Shown: positions 1 through 10,890, counted from the first letter of the stretch. The stretch is 64,000 nt of DNA from Mytilus californianus (GCF_021869535.1 NW_026262668.1:76219558-76283557), one strand, 5' to 3'. Numbers and translations: made by a program. The notes: generated by a model not told the origin, from the sequence alone.

Positions 1-383
1 ACAAAGTTAAAACTCGGCCCATTTTACTTCACCTATTGCCGTAGAAACCATTTGATCTCCCAATTTTTTTCTTAAAACTTGAAAATATGCTAATAAATAA
101 ATTATATAATTTTATGGGCCAATAGTACTCCCAAATGTTGTTTCGTGAAAATAAGACTATTTTCGTAAAATTTGATCCAACAATGTGGCGATTTTTTCTG
201 ATTGATACCCGATTTTTTTTTATTAAACTGGCTAAATATTGAAATTGTTCATGGACAAATTTCCTTAAATCAGTCCTTCTTTTTTGTGCACTATGAAATT
301 TATAGCCTGCATTTTGTTAGACATTTTATTCATTTTTCATTCTGTTTATAGCAAAGTTGTTTATTTTCTCCTATTCTGAAGTC

Positions 384-718
384 ATTGTTTTTTTCTTCTT
401 TTTAGGGTGCCAAAGATGAACGAATGCAGTAAATTTACAAAAGGAGTAAAATTTTCCTAGTTAAGGAAACCTTCTGCTGGTCGTAATATTATGAATGAGC
501 TTCATATGCATCTGTTGTCGTTTCAGACTACGCTTCTCGTTCAAAACATGAACCTAATTCATTTTTAAATTAAAATCGTATTGAGGACATTTCAATGGTG
601 ACTGCAAAAGATGTATATATATTTGATAATAAAAGATTTTATTTACACCAAGGATTTGTATATGTATACACATAAACAATCTTACTTTTAAATTGCCATC
701 TCTTTACCCCAGAATAAA
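384..718 (+). other. Possible terminal exon and poly(A) signal of an upstream gene (weak)
   Basis: A long pyrimidine run ends in TTTTTAG at 405, a good splice-acceptor match. The sequence that follows reads GAKDERMQ and then a TAA stop at 430-432. An AATAAA lies at 713-718, a plausible distance for a 3'UTR. Together this could be the last coding exon of a plus-strand gene that starts before the window. Only eight codons are visible and no family can be recognised, so chance is a serious alternative in AT-rich DNA. Confidence 0.2.
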
Positions 719-2540
719 AAGACAAAAACCGCTACAAATGATTAAAAGACAAAAACCACTACAAATGATTGTCTCGTGGAAACAAGGTTATAAAATACTT
801 TTTAAATAGTGTCTTCCGTGTTGCTTTGATGTATGACCTGTGTTTTTTTATAGATTTTTGGTAGACTTTTTATATGTCCAACTCCAAACGCTTATATCCA
901 TCTATGTATGCAGTATTGTCAATTGTTTTTGTTGGTGGGTCTCTCGCTTATGTTTTCGTCCTTTTCACTATCAACAAAGAGTTCGTTATCAGTTTATTCA
1001 ACTAGGAGTATATCTAAGTCGTAACTATTAAGATTGTCATCCCACGAAATTAAGATTGTCATACCACGAAATAAAATCGGAATTTTCCATATTGCGTGCA
1101 CATGAATGAAGCTTTATTCAAATGAGAAATTAATTGTAATTTTCTTAAATATTAATTCTCAATACACACTTCGAACATGAAGAAACCATAAATTTACCGA
1201 CAATCATTTAAAAAAACAACTCATTGCAAGCCTATATGATAAAACTGTCAAACAACACTTAGAAATCAAACATTTACCGATAATCCTACAGAAAAAAAAC
1301 TCAATGAAAGCCCAATAAATGAGGAATATGAAAATAAATAAAATTTTAATAATTTATAAATATCAAGAATAAAAAACAAAGCCTATCATGATTAACCATT
1401 AATTACCAAATAAATTAAGTGTTTTCCTTATTAATTAATTATACATTTTGTGACTTGTATTTTTGAAAAGAGTGTGGACACCTGTTGTTTACAAGGTGTC
1501 AATTAAAACTCATTATTTATAACATGTTCGTGATTTACCTGGTCATCGGATAATTCAAACCTAATATACATGTCACACTGTGAAATTATGTCTCCGAGAC
1601 AGGTGTATATTCAATAGAAACCCATTATGTAACTATCAAATAAAATGAACTCTGACACAATTTATCAAGTGTTAATTATTTAATATCAGTTTTTTTTTTA
1701 TACAATATCAAATTATGTCTCTTTTTCAATAATACAAATCTAAAATCAAAATTACATTAAAATAAATAATTATATATGTACTCAAATTATATTTAATTAA
1801 TTATGATAAATTTAACACTGAAACAGTTTATGTTATGCTTAAACATTCGTCCTTACTTCGAGTACTTTTAATACTTTTATTAATGACTTTATTACCTAAG
1901 GAGATCTCGCGAGGTTTAACTAGTGGCCGCGTGTTATTACGGGATTTCGCCGAGTTGCGAATCTCTTGTATTATATGTCTCTGGTACAATACTGGAATAC
2001 AATACTGGTACAAAATTTTTATACCAGTATTGTGGACAATACTAGTATACCAGTATTGCGATCACCAACTACAGGAGATCCTACACATCTATGGTTTCAC
2101 CTATCCAGCTGAAAACTGAAGTTGGACAATAAGGGCTCTTCATGACGCGGACAAGATCGCTGAATTATTCACAAAATTATCCACACAGTGATCACCATAA
2201 TCACGCTGGAGAACACGTGAATTTGTATTACAATCCAACAGATATATTATTGATGAAACATTTTTAGTCATAAAAAAAATAAAAAACAATCAGTATGTTA
2301 GTATGCAATAGGATAAGTTTACCTTTAAACCAGTAAATTCTCACTTTACTTCGTGGTTCAGAAATGAAGCGACCTTCCCAGTTTACATTTTGATCTTGAA
2401 AGATTGACCTTTACCTTCTCCTGGTAACCTATAGTACAATTATTACAGCGTCCAATCGTCAACCAGTTTGCAAAGCTCTAAAACTTGTGCACTATTTTCG
2501 AACCAGTACCGAATCTCTTGCGATATTCTACAGACGTAGA
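719..2540. other. AT-rich non-coding stretch
   Basis: No convincing gene is seen. Short open frames here (for example 1835-2119 plus) lack recognisable domains. A loose inverted repeat built from CAATACTGG and CCAGTATTG words lies at about 1986-2057, and 1898-1965 is locally GC-richer than its surroundings. Neither could be assigned to a family. Confidence 0.5.
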
Positions 2541-2584
2541 TTTTTTTAGAATACACTTTGTTAACAAAATGTATTCTAAAAAAA
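2541..2584. repeat. 44-bp spacer-free palindrome
   Basis: Two 22-nt arms, each starting with seven T and TAGAATACA, meet at a central GTTAAC. The arms match at 21 of 22 positions (one C/T difference). It could extrude as a cruciform or be a remnant of transposon ends. No function is assigned. Confidence 0.8.
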
Positions 2585-2699
2585 TCAATAATGAACAATT
2601 TCCTAAACTGTAAAATGAATATGTGTAATAAAAATAAATTGTTGCAAGAACTTTATCTCATCTATTCAAACAATTATAAACAAAAATATTTGTGACTCT

Positions 2700-2810
2700 T
2701 TGTCCAGTGACTTTTGTCCTATCAAATTTGTGACTTTCTGTCCTGTCAAGGATTTGTATAGTAAGTATTTAGATATAAAAATCCTTGTTCCTGTGAATTT
2801 CTGTCCGCTT
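2700..2810 (+). repeat. Short interspersed GTGACTTTYTGTCC words
   Basis: Variants of the word occur at 2707, 2730 and 2793 (GTGACTTTTGTCC, GTGACTTTCTGTCC, GTGAATTTCTGTCC). They look like a decayed short tandem element. No gene is present. Confidence 0.45.
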
Positions 2811-2968
2811 ACCGATTTTGATACCATTTAATTTCTACACGTAGCGACCGTTTCACATTAATCCAGTCAATCTCCATGAACGAATTCCATTTATGTTCAT
2901 TTTTGTTGCATTTATCCTCCACTTTTTTGGTCACTATATCCACAATGTTGAGCTCCATTTGCGTATAA

Positions 2969-3295
2969 CAGGGGGGGGGGGCGAAAGATACCAAAGGGAC
3001 ATTCAAACTTATGTCTAAAATAAACTGACAACGCCATGGCTAAAAAAGGAAAAGTTCAATAGACAAACAACAGTACACAAAACAATACATAGAAAACTAA
3101 AGACTGAGAAACACGAATCAACAACCCGGCAAAAACTGGGGTGATCTCAGGTGCTCCGGAAGGGTTAGCAGATCCTGCTTCATATGTGGCACCGTCGTTT
3201 TGCTTATATTAGTACAAACCCGGTGATAAGTCTAATTCGGTAGGTCACATTCGGGGAAAAGGGAACGTTATTGTAGTTACGACAACTGGAACATA
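2969..3295 (+). repeat. Dispersed bivalve repeat beginning with a G11 tract
   Basis: After an 11-G run at 2971-2981 the sequence contains the recognisable blocks GACAACGCCATGGCTAAAAA, GGTGATCTCAGGTGCTCCGG, GCAGATCCTGCTTCATATG and AATTCGGTAGGTCACATTCG. I remember these as parts of a very abundant mussel repeat. It has no coding capacity. Minus-strand reading of its edge gives only a short frame at 2809-3006, judged spurious. Confidence 0.65.
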
Positions 3296-3461
3296 TAGAT
3301 TACACCACTGCAACAAGTGTGTTACGATATTTCTCCACTCGAGACAGTTAAGTTTTAATATTTAAAGCGCGAGGCTTGCCGAGCTTTTTAAATAATTAAA
3401 ATTTGACTGTTGAGAGTGGAGACTGAATATCGTAATACACGAGTTATAGTGGTGGAATCTG
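3296..3461. mobile_element. Inverted-repeat element, probable MITE
   Basis: Two arms of about 75 bp form an imperfect hairpin. The left arm (AGATTACACCACTGCAAC...) is the reverse complement of the right arm ending ...AGTGGTGGAATCTG. The centre holds GCGCGAGGCTTGCCGAGC, itself flanked by AAAGC and GCTTT. Arm, centre and arm without an ORF is MITE-like architecture. No target-site duplication was established. It lies directly after the dispersed repeat. Confidence 0.6.
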
Positions 3462-5079
3462 TTTCTCTAATGATTTTTATCCTTCCTTTTCAAAGATTTG
3501 CAGAAAGTTGTGTTTGCTTTAGGACATTCAAATGAGCAAAAACATAGAATATTTAAGCACTTTACAATACTAGTACATTTATAAACAAATGTTCCAGATC
3601 TCATTATAGAGTCCTCCTCGACACTGATGCACATGGACAAGAATACTAAACAGTTATCAAAATGCAGGAGTCACCAAGAGCAGGTGCTCAAAGGACATTG
3701 CAATATGTAATGTAAAAATTTAGTGCAAACATTATTTGGATTTGGATGCAGCCTCTAACACATCTTGTCCCAATGCTCTGAGAAAAAAAAATTACAGACA
3801 ATAGTATAAATTATGAGCATTTTTCATTATTTTTTATGAAAGCACCCATTTCGTACAAGATATCCATTTTCATTATTCATTAACCAAATAAACTGATCCT
3901 TGGTAGTCGACTTATCAAAGCTAGCACAGGCAGTTGGGGGAATAGGCCCCTTTTTTTCTCTACATATAATTTTTTAGAATATCCCCCTGTAAAAAAATAT
4001 GTCAATTTGGTATTTATGTTTAACTTTTTTGCTTTATTATTTTTTAGAAAGAAAATACACAGCTATAGTGTTCGAGTGCTCACGTTTAATAGATTACAAA
4101 CATATTTTTTCCTCAGTACCAGGTCACATTAGTCTCGAAAACCAATCAAAATAATAAAACGATGATACTAAGGCCGAAGAAATATTTATAATTTGTGATC
4201 TTCTTCTATTGGATATCCACCCTATTTGCAGGATCACCGCATTAAAAATACATTGTATATGCCTTTATTTTAAAAAGGATTTACCTTGTTAATATAGTTA
4301 TAAGCGTTAGTTAAATAAATAAAACAATGGTAAGATGGTAAAAGGAGAGAGAACATGTATTTACACTGTACACATCCGTCTGACAAGAAATTATTAAACT
4401 TATATTATTTCATAATGGCATGAGAAAATTCATTGATTAGACTTTAGTTAGATTATCTACAGTTAAAAGTTTCCACTTGTTATAATAAAAGTATTCATGG
4501 TTTTTCATTGTCTGGACCAATAGATAGGGCCTTTTATATTGCGTGGGAATCCTCATATTTGAGTGAATTAAAATCTAAAATTTTAAAACTTTAAATTTAA
4601 TAGTGTAAAATTTAATTTAAAAAATCTGAGTTTGTACCATTTCAAAATACAAGATTTGACCCTAAGAAGTGTACAAGGTTTAAAAATTGGTAGTTACCTA
4701 TTATCTAGATGTAAGAGACATATGGATAGAGAATTACTTAGTTAATTGTATAAAATACATCGCATACTAAGAATCCAGTAAAGTAGGTTAAGATACGATA
4801 AAACTTATGTAGTTATGGGATTCTCATGACCGATAGCACAACCGCTGTTGTAGTGACTATTTAGTCGATTAATGTTAGTTTTCTTAGAACCCAGTTCTTT
4901 TAATTAACATAGTAGTTCAGCTCTCCTGATATGCAATGCATAGACCTAATCTTTGCATATTCTTTCTATAGCAGCTATATATATATATAAGTGAGATATA
5001 GGTATGCAGGTATTGGTGCTGCAGTCGACTAACAGTTTATGTAGGTCCATTTCGGATTTAATGACACGATTATAAATAA
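3462..5079. other. AT-rich non-coding stretch
   Basis: No gene, structured repeat or RNA gene was recognised. The right part (about 4500-5079) may hold the decayed 3' end of LINE A, whose boundary could not be fixed. A short TA run lies at 4977-4989. Confidence 0.4.
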
Positions 5080-5830
5080 TCTGGTTGTATGTCATTATCT
5101 GCTTTAATCTGCTGTGGTGACCTTTTATTCACGTTATCTAGACTTTTACAAGTAACTAGGAAATGTTTGTAATCTTCAGGGTCTTCCATACAACTTACAT
5201 TCAGCCGACTGTGTTTGGTCAAAACGGGAAATGACTCTTTGGGTTTTATAAGTCCCTATAAGAATTCTAGATTTAATTGTACCTTTACTGATGTCTCTTT
5301 TGTGGTCTCTGACACTGCTCCAAAAATATTTGGTTTCCGAAAATTCCAGTTGTTAGTTTCTGTGTGTTCAAAAGTAGATTAAGTTTCAGCTATTTCTGTC
5401 CATCTCTTTTTCCAGGTTGAATCAATCATATCGTGGTTCATTTTTTCCAATTTTTCTTTGGATTAAGTATAATTTCATGTGCTGTAGGCAAATCATAGGA
5501 TCTGATAATATTGTCCACCTTAATAAACCAACTATTGGATTGATAATCTTTTGTTGCCAGTTGTCTTGTTCGATTGAATTTTCATCATTTGATATTCTGA
5601 GGAATAGGGAGATTACTGCTTTGCGAATAAGTTGTTCAACCGCTTCAGCTCCGAGTAGTATATATAAATTGCGGCATCAGCAGTTCTTTGTGGTAAAGAC
5701 AGAAGTTGTTTTAATGTCTTTTTTTGAAAAATTTATAATTTTTTAATATTAGTTTTAGTAGTATTGAGAACTCCAATTCCATAAAGCATTGTGGGTATTA
5801 CATATGTTCTCCATAGTTTGTATGATATTA
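5080..5830 (-). pseudogene. LINE A C-terminal segment downstream of the RT domain
   Basis: The minus strand encodes fragments such as IPTMLYGIGVLNTTKTNI, then GAEAVEQLIRKAVISLF, and near 5200 AECKLYGRPED followed by KHFLVTCKSLD. The last fits a C-x2-C-x(n)-H-x4-C zinc-binding tail known in several LINE groups, here with the second Cys replaced by Tyr (CKLY). The frame is broken in several places. The first fragment also occurs duplicated in the neighbouring 187-bp repeat. Confidence 0.6.
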
Positions 5831-6216
5831 ATGGATTTATTCTGTTGATACCGTGTAGACCTGCTCCCATTTCTTTGTGGTAAAGACAGAAGTTGTCTTA
5901 ATGTCTATTTTGAAAATTTTCTAATTTTTTAATATTAGTTTTAGTAGTATTGAGAACTCCAATTCCATAAAGCATTGTGGGTACTGTGGATTCATTTATT
6001 TTCGTGGGTATCAATTTTCGTGGATTGAGGAAAACTTGCATTTTCGTGGATATTTGATTTCGTGGTTTTGCCGATCTCTGCATACAAAGCCTAAAGAAAA
6101 TTTGTAATTCGTTGAACATTTGAATTCGTGGTTCACATGTACCCACGAAATCCACGAAAATTGGTATCGAACGAATAATTGTGAATCCACAGTATTACAT
6201 ATGCATGTTCTCCATA
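5684..6216. repeat. 187-bp tandem duplication inside LINE A, second copy split by a MITE
   Basis: The block starting TTCTTTGTGGTAAAGACAG at 5684 recurs at 5871. Both continue through ATTCCATAAAGCATTGTGGG into the TAGTTTGTATGATATTAATG word. The second copy is longer because of the 209-bp MITE at 5984-6192 and a 4-bp ATGC insertion. Without the MITE the two copies align almost fully, which makes the first copy a pre-insertion reference. Confidence 0.85.
5984..6192. mobile_element. TA-flanked palindromic MITE, copy 1
   Basis: The element begins CTGTGGATTCATTTATTTTC and ends with an imperfect inverted counterpart, ...GTGAATCCACAG. It is flanked by TA on both sides. The duplicated LINE segment at about 5793-5803 shows the empty site GGGTATTACAT with a single TA, so the TA is a target-site duplication of the Tc1/mariner type. 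The inside holds several TTTCGTGG words. A second copy of almost the same length lies at 42680-42887. No ORF. Confidence 0.88.
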
Positions 6217-6893
6217 GTTTGTATGATATTAATGGATTAATTCCGTTGATACCGTGTAGACCTGCTCCCATAAGAGAGGACATAGTTTGTATGATATTAA
6301 TGGATTAATTCTGTTGATTCCGTGTAGACCTGCTCCCATAAGAGAGTACAAAGTTTGTATATTATTGGATTAATTCTGTTGATTCCGTGTAGACCTGCTC
6401 CCATAAGAGAGGACAAAGTTTGTATGATATTAATGGATTAATTCTGTTGATTCCGTGTAGACCTGCTCCCATAAGAGAGGACAACGTTTGTATGATATTA
6501 ATGGATTAATTCCGTTGATACCGTGTAGACCTGCTCACATAAGAGAGGACATAGTTTGTATGATATTAATGGATTAATTCCGTTGATTCCGTGTAGACCT
6601 GTTCCCATTAGATAGGACATAGTTTGTATGATATTAATGGATTAATTCTGTTGATTCCGTGTAGACCTGCACCCATGAGAGAGTACATAGTTTGTATGAT
6701 ATTAATGGATTAATTCCGTTGATTCCGTGTAGACCTGCTCCCATAAGAGAGGACACCGTTTGTATGATATTAATAGATTAATTCTGTTGATACCGTGTAG
6801 TCCTGTACCCATAAGAGAGGGCAAAGTTTGTATGATATTAATGGATTAATTCCGCTGATACCGTGTAGACCTGCACCCATAAGAGAGTACATA
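6217..6893. repeat. 68-bp tandem repeat, ten units, within LINE A coding sequence
   Basis: Units begin with GTTTGTATGATATTAATGGA at 6217, 6285, 6353, 6418, 6486, 6554, 6622, 6690, 6758 and 6826. One unit lacks 3 bp. On the minus strand one unit encodes the post-RT motif LMGAGLHGINGINPLISYK, which normally occurs once. As 68 is not a multiple of three, the expansion shifts the frame and must postdate loss of function. A single extra unit lies at 5816. Confidence 0.93.
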
Positions 6894-7480
6894 GTTGCTC
6901 TTGCAGTGGAGATTCTATTCTCTATGTTAAGATTATTTCGTTCCTATCTTTCTATGCCTAGATGTTTGATGTTCTGCTTTTCAATAATCTCATCGTCAAA
7001 AGTTTAAGATTTACTTTTTTATTCTTTTTGTTAATAAACAGAATTTCAGTTTTTTTACTATTGATCCTAACTCTGTCTCGTGCAGTACAGTTTTCGATGA
7101 TACGAAGTTGGGTTATCATGTTCTGAGTTGAGCATAGCATTATGTCATCTGCGCACGTGGGACAGCCTACATAATTGGATCCGATCTTAAATCCAATGTT
7201 TGTGGTTTCAAGTGTATCAAGTATGTTCTTGTTGTAAGCCTTGTAGAAGTAAGCAGAGAGAATTCCACCCTGTTTGACTCCCTGTTGATTTGTGAAAGGT
7301 TCTGACACAGCCTTGAGATTTAACCTGTGTGCTTGTTTTGTTATACATTTCTTTTATCAGTAACCAGGTTGATCCTGTAATTCCTTGGTGGTATAATTTC
7401 CAAAATAGGTGTATACGGTCTACAACATCGAAAGCTTTTTCAGCATCTAAAGTAATAAGATAGATATGAGACACTCGTTT
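6894..7480 (-). pseudogene. LINE A reverse transcriptase core, frameshifted
   Basis: Frame 7474-7217 carries LITLDAEKAFDVVDRIHLFW, which contains the first catalytic Asp (LDAEKAFD). A second frame, 7308-6958, carries GVKQGGILSAYFY and the catalytic box CADDIML (family form usually YADD or FADD), then INSKKTEILF. The two frames overlap at 7217-7308, so one frameshift separates the fingers/palm from the active site. The key residues are still readable but the protein is not. Confidence 0.85.
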
Positions 7481-8823
7481 TTATCCTTAGCCTCATTAAT
7501 TTTCTTCTGTGATTTAGAGAGCAAATTCCCATGTTTTTTGAATATACGCCCTTGGTGTAACAATTCTGAAGTTTGTTTTGATGTTTAATGAGGGTGCCTT
7601 CGATCCTTGCTCTGATACAAAGTTCTAATACTTTGCATATAATAGAGATACCAGTAATGCCTCTGTAATTCGATGGTACGGCTGGGTCTTTGTCTTTTTT
7701 ATGGACTGGGGTAAGAAGACCTTTTTAAATAGCATCAGGAACTTGTTTTGTGTAAAATATATTATTTAGTAAGGTAGTCAGGTATTCAGCGAACGCTGAG
7801 CCATAAATGAGGTGTTCTGAAGTTAGACCAACCACATCATACATTGGACTTCTTTCTTTTTAATAAAGAAATGAGTTTCGAAATTTCAGATAAAGTAACC
7901 GATTGAATTGTTATTTCTTCATTTCCACATATGTTTATAATTGATTCTACACCTAGCTTGACTAGGTTGTCATGTTTCTCATTGAAAATAGAATTTGAAT
8001 TGGTTTGAGCTAGCATTGAAAAATGATCTTTGAAGAGAATATTTATGTCCCCGGGGGCTGAAGCTTCCTTTTCCTCTGCATGTAGGGTATGTGCGGAATG
8101 GAATGATGAAGACCTTTGGGTATTTATTAAACGAAAGAATAGATCTTTGTCTCTGTCTGAAGATTCATGATTTCTTCATGTAACTCAATTCTTTTATTAG
8201 CACTTTATTGCCTTTGTATTGATCTAGCTGTTCGTTTAGTATCAATTCTCCGTATGTTATATACGTTGTTTTTAGAGGGAGGCGACCCAGCTTTTTTCCA
8301 AAGGTAGAAAGCCTTTTTTGATTCGCTAACAGCTTGAGTTAATTTTGGTGGCCAACTCATCTTTTTCTTCGCTTGAATTTTGATTTTCTTTTTGGATAGC
8401 ATTGATCTACTGCTTTATTTAGTCCAGTAATTAATTGGTGTGTAGCCTTTTCGATTCCGTAAGGTGTTCTCATGTTCAGGTATTTGTGATCTTTTAGTTC
8501 TTCAATCACTTTTTGTTCATATATAGTCTTTGGTGACTTTTTCCCAGTTAATCTTTATTGGAATGTTTCCATTATGGTTTTTTGATTCGATCTTATTTTT
8601 ATGAAGAGGTCAGCAGACACAGAAAATGATCTGAGGTGTTGTGTCCTTCTTTTAAAATTTTCACCTGGATAAGCTCTCCTGCATTTTTATCGTTCTCCAG
8701 ATTTTTAGTCAGTATATAATCAATCTGTGATTTTCATATTCCCTGATGGTAAGTGTGATCAGTTGGGTAATTAAGTGGTAATTCAATTTGGGTTTCATTA
8801 CAAATTTTTTTGAATAGCTCATC
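7481..8823 (-). pseudogene. LINE A linker between endonuclease and RT
   Basis: Minus-strand frames are short and broken. The best, 8402-8205, reads KKKMSWPPKLTQAVSESKKA and AFYLWKKAG, typical of the basic linker that follows a LINE endonuclease (trp-pro motif, then lysine-rich helix). Position and orientation between the EN and RT remnants support the call; no catalytic motif is expected here. Confidence 0.6.
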
Positions 8824-9150
8824 TTACGTGACCTTATATTGTCTAACGAAAGAGGTATTGAAGTCGCCTGCAATAACAATTGTGTGGTTTCTTTGATATT
8901 TTAGTAACTTTAATTTTAGCATGTGTAACGCGGCTCTATAGGAATCGTATCCCTTATCTGTACCTCTTGAGGGAAGGTACACATTTTTGAGGCAGATTGG
9001 ATTTTTTATTGTTGAGATCCCAATAGCCTGTATTCTGTTATCTCCATCTGGGAGTTGAGAGAACATAACTGACATGGTTTTTCTGTTTATAGGATTGCCT
9101 TGGAGTGGAAGCCTTTTATATTAAAAGAGACTATTCGCAGTGGACTAGAC
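8824..9150 (-). pseudogene. LINE A apurinic-type endonuclease remnant
   Basis: Near 9145-9100 the minus strand encodes LRIVSFNIKGFHSKAI, the usual endonuclease N-terminus with its Asn. After a stop and frame change, 9075-8824 gives GDNRIQAIGIST, ICLKNVYLPSRG and TIVIAGDFNTSF. The last is the conserved GDFN box of the exonuclease/endonuclease/phosphatase fold. The second half of the domain, with the SDH motif, is not recognisable. Such an enzyme nicks target DNA for target-primed reverse transcription. Confidence 0.75.
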
Positions 9151-9498
9151 TTTTCTAAGGTTAGATCATTCGTGCCATTGTTGATGCTAAATCTGGGCCT
9201 AGTAACGTGGTTGGTCCGTTGTATAAAAAAGAATTACCATATTTCTGTTCATGATGTGCTTGCTGGATTGGTATATGATGGCTTGCATTGTTACTAACAG
9301 CATATTTTTTTGCGGGTTAGTTAACTGAATACCACGAGGACGTTGAACATATGTTGGATCGACATCAATACTGTTATGACTGTCGATGAAAGATATCTGT
9401 GGTTCAATCTCACTAGTTGTTTGAGGCTGGTAAAGTTGTGAATGCTGAACTTGCATATTGATACTTGGTCTGTGATATTGATTTTGTGATTGTTGCAA
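9151..9498 (-). pseudogene. LINE A Gln/Ser-rich region between ORF1 and endonuclease
   Basis: On the minus strand an open frame reads QSQNQYHRPSINMQVQHSQL and RGIQLTNPQKNMLLVTMQ. It is low in complexity and has no known domain. It runs almost directly into the endonuclease N-terminus, which suggests the original protein joined ORF1 and ORF2 or had them nearly touching. The upstream end of this frame lies inside the 408-bp insertion and is not LINE sequence. Confidence 0.5.
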
Positions 9499-9906
9499 GG
9501 TAAATCCAGAAAAGCGCTTCGGACGCATGCAGTTTATATAACGTGTTGTTTTCATTTTTTACAGCACTGGGTTGATACCTCTGATGGTGGACTATCAGTC
9601 CCCGAGGGTATCATCAGCTTAGTAGTCTGTACGTCGGTACTGACATGATTTATAACAATCGTTTCTAAAATTGACGTTTATAAATTTTGAAATTATTAAG
9701 AAACTAAGGTTTCAAATCCCTTAGGCAAAGTTAGCCTTAGATGGATTTGGCTATTTTTTAGGTTATTTCAGGTCATATATATAGCTCTTCAGTTGTTTCG
9801 GATCTTATAAATCCTTGACAAATATTTGAGCGTTCCTGATGAAGGTAAATCCAGAAAAGCGCCTCGGACGCAAGAAATTTTTTATAACGTGTTGTTTTCA
9901 TTTTTT
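9499..9906. mobile_element. 408-bp insertion with 62-bp terminal direct repeats and TTGCAA target duplication
   Basis: Flanks are TTGCAA at 9493-9498 and 9907-9912, and the LINE A reading resumes on both sides. Each end carries the same ~62-bp block, starting GGTAAATCCAGAAAAGCGC and ending TTTTCATTTTTT (9499-9560 and 9844-9906). The middle includes GGACTATCAGTCCCCGAGGG, which I recall from an abundant bivalve repeat. The direct repeats resemble a miniature LTR element, but they lack TG...CA ends, so a SINE with a duplicated end is also possible. No ORF. Confidence 0.7.
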
Positions 9907-10890
9907 TTGCAATCTATCTGTTTGTCTGAATAAATATGGTGGCGGATAAAGGGGGGGGGGGGGGGCTGGGGGGGGGGGGGGGGGTTACAGTGTGTTGATA
10001 TATTGGATGGAGTGGACTTTGGTGAATCCATTGGCTTTGAGATGGTGGAGGTGAAACATGAAACAGATGTTGAGGTTGTGTCATTTGTACTGAAGCAGGT
10101 GGATAAAAGTTGATTTGATTTTTTATGTTTTAAAGACAATATTTGAATTTCTAGTTGTTGTAGTTTCAATTTGTCATTTCTTGTTCTAGTTATTTAACTC
10201 TGTTATCTAGTAATGAACAGTGAAAATTGGTAGTAGTGATGTTAGAGTTTGATACACTTGGTTGAAAACCGTGAATGGTTGACAGTCCCAGTTTGGCTGT
10301 AGCCATTATATAGCTTAGTTGAGATAGTTTTGAATTTCTAATTGTGTTGTTATTATCCAATATTGTGTTTTTAAGGGCAGCAATGTGCGCTTCTGCTACA
10401 GCTAGATTAGACTTGTAATCTTCTTGCTTTCCGGTCTTATTTTGCTTTATTGGTCCAGCTTGTTTAGTCAGGTATTAATATATAATTGTATATTTTGAGT
10501 CCGAGAGCTTGTTGCTACACTGTTGTTATGAAACCCTATGTTTGCGGGTTTTTGAATAATAGGCGTTTTAGCTCGTATACAATCTTGTAGGTTGGAATCA
10601 GATACTCGATCAGGTGTGCCATAGATTTGGGTGAACATCTTTTGGGTTCTTGAACAACTGTGGCTGTTCTTACTATGGTATCTGTAGATTCCTTTCGTTC
10701 AATGCTTAAATGATTTTGTTCTATTTCACAGGTGGGTAGATCTTTTAGAGACAGGTTACATTGTATACATTGAAATTGTTCTAAGGTATCAATACTCATG
10801 GATTTGTACAACACTGATGTCTCCTTTTGGCATTGAAAGTGAATTTTTTCTTCACAAATGACACACTTGATCAATTCATAGTTGATAAAA
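9907..10890 (-). pseudogene. LINE A ORF1 region: PHD-finger second half, coiled part, proline-rich tail
   Basis: The frame 10874-10536 begins IKCVICEEKIHFQCQ and later has CIQC: a C-x2-C-x4-H-x2-C...C-x2-C pattern, the second part of a C4HC3 PHD-type finger. The first cysteines (CPTC) lie beyond the insertion at 10891-11217. The frame 10169-9882 has KLQQLEIQILSLKHKK, a helical stretch, then Ser/Thr-rich sequence and two proline runs encoded by the G tracts at 9951-9984. PHD fingers are known in ORF1 proteins of some CR1-like LINEs. Confidence 0.65.
9951..9984 (+). repeat. Twin G tracts (15 G and 17 G)
   Basis: G runs at 9951-9965 and 9968-9984 are separated only by CT. On the minus strand they encode the proline runs of the LINE A ORF1 region. 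The sequence is a strong G-quadruplex candidate and a likely site of length error in assemblies. Confidence 0.85.

Noticed and set aside
1835..2119. 94-codon plus frame with hydrophobic N-terminus (possible secreted peptide)
   Set aside because: The hydrophobic stretch is common in AT-rich DNA; no cleavage context, no exon boundaries, and an overlapping frame lies on the other strand.
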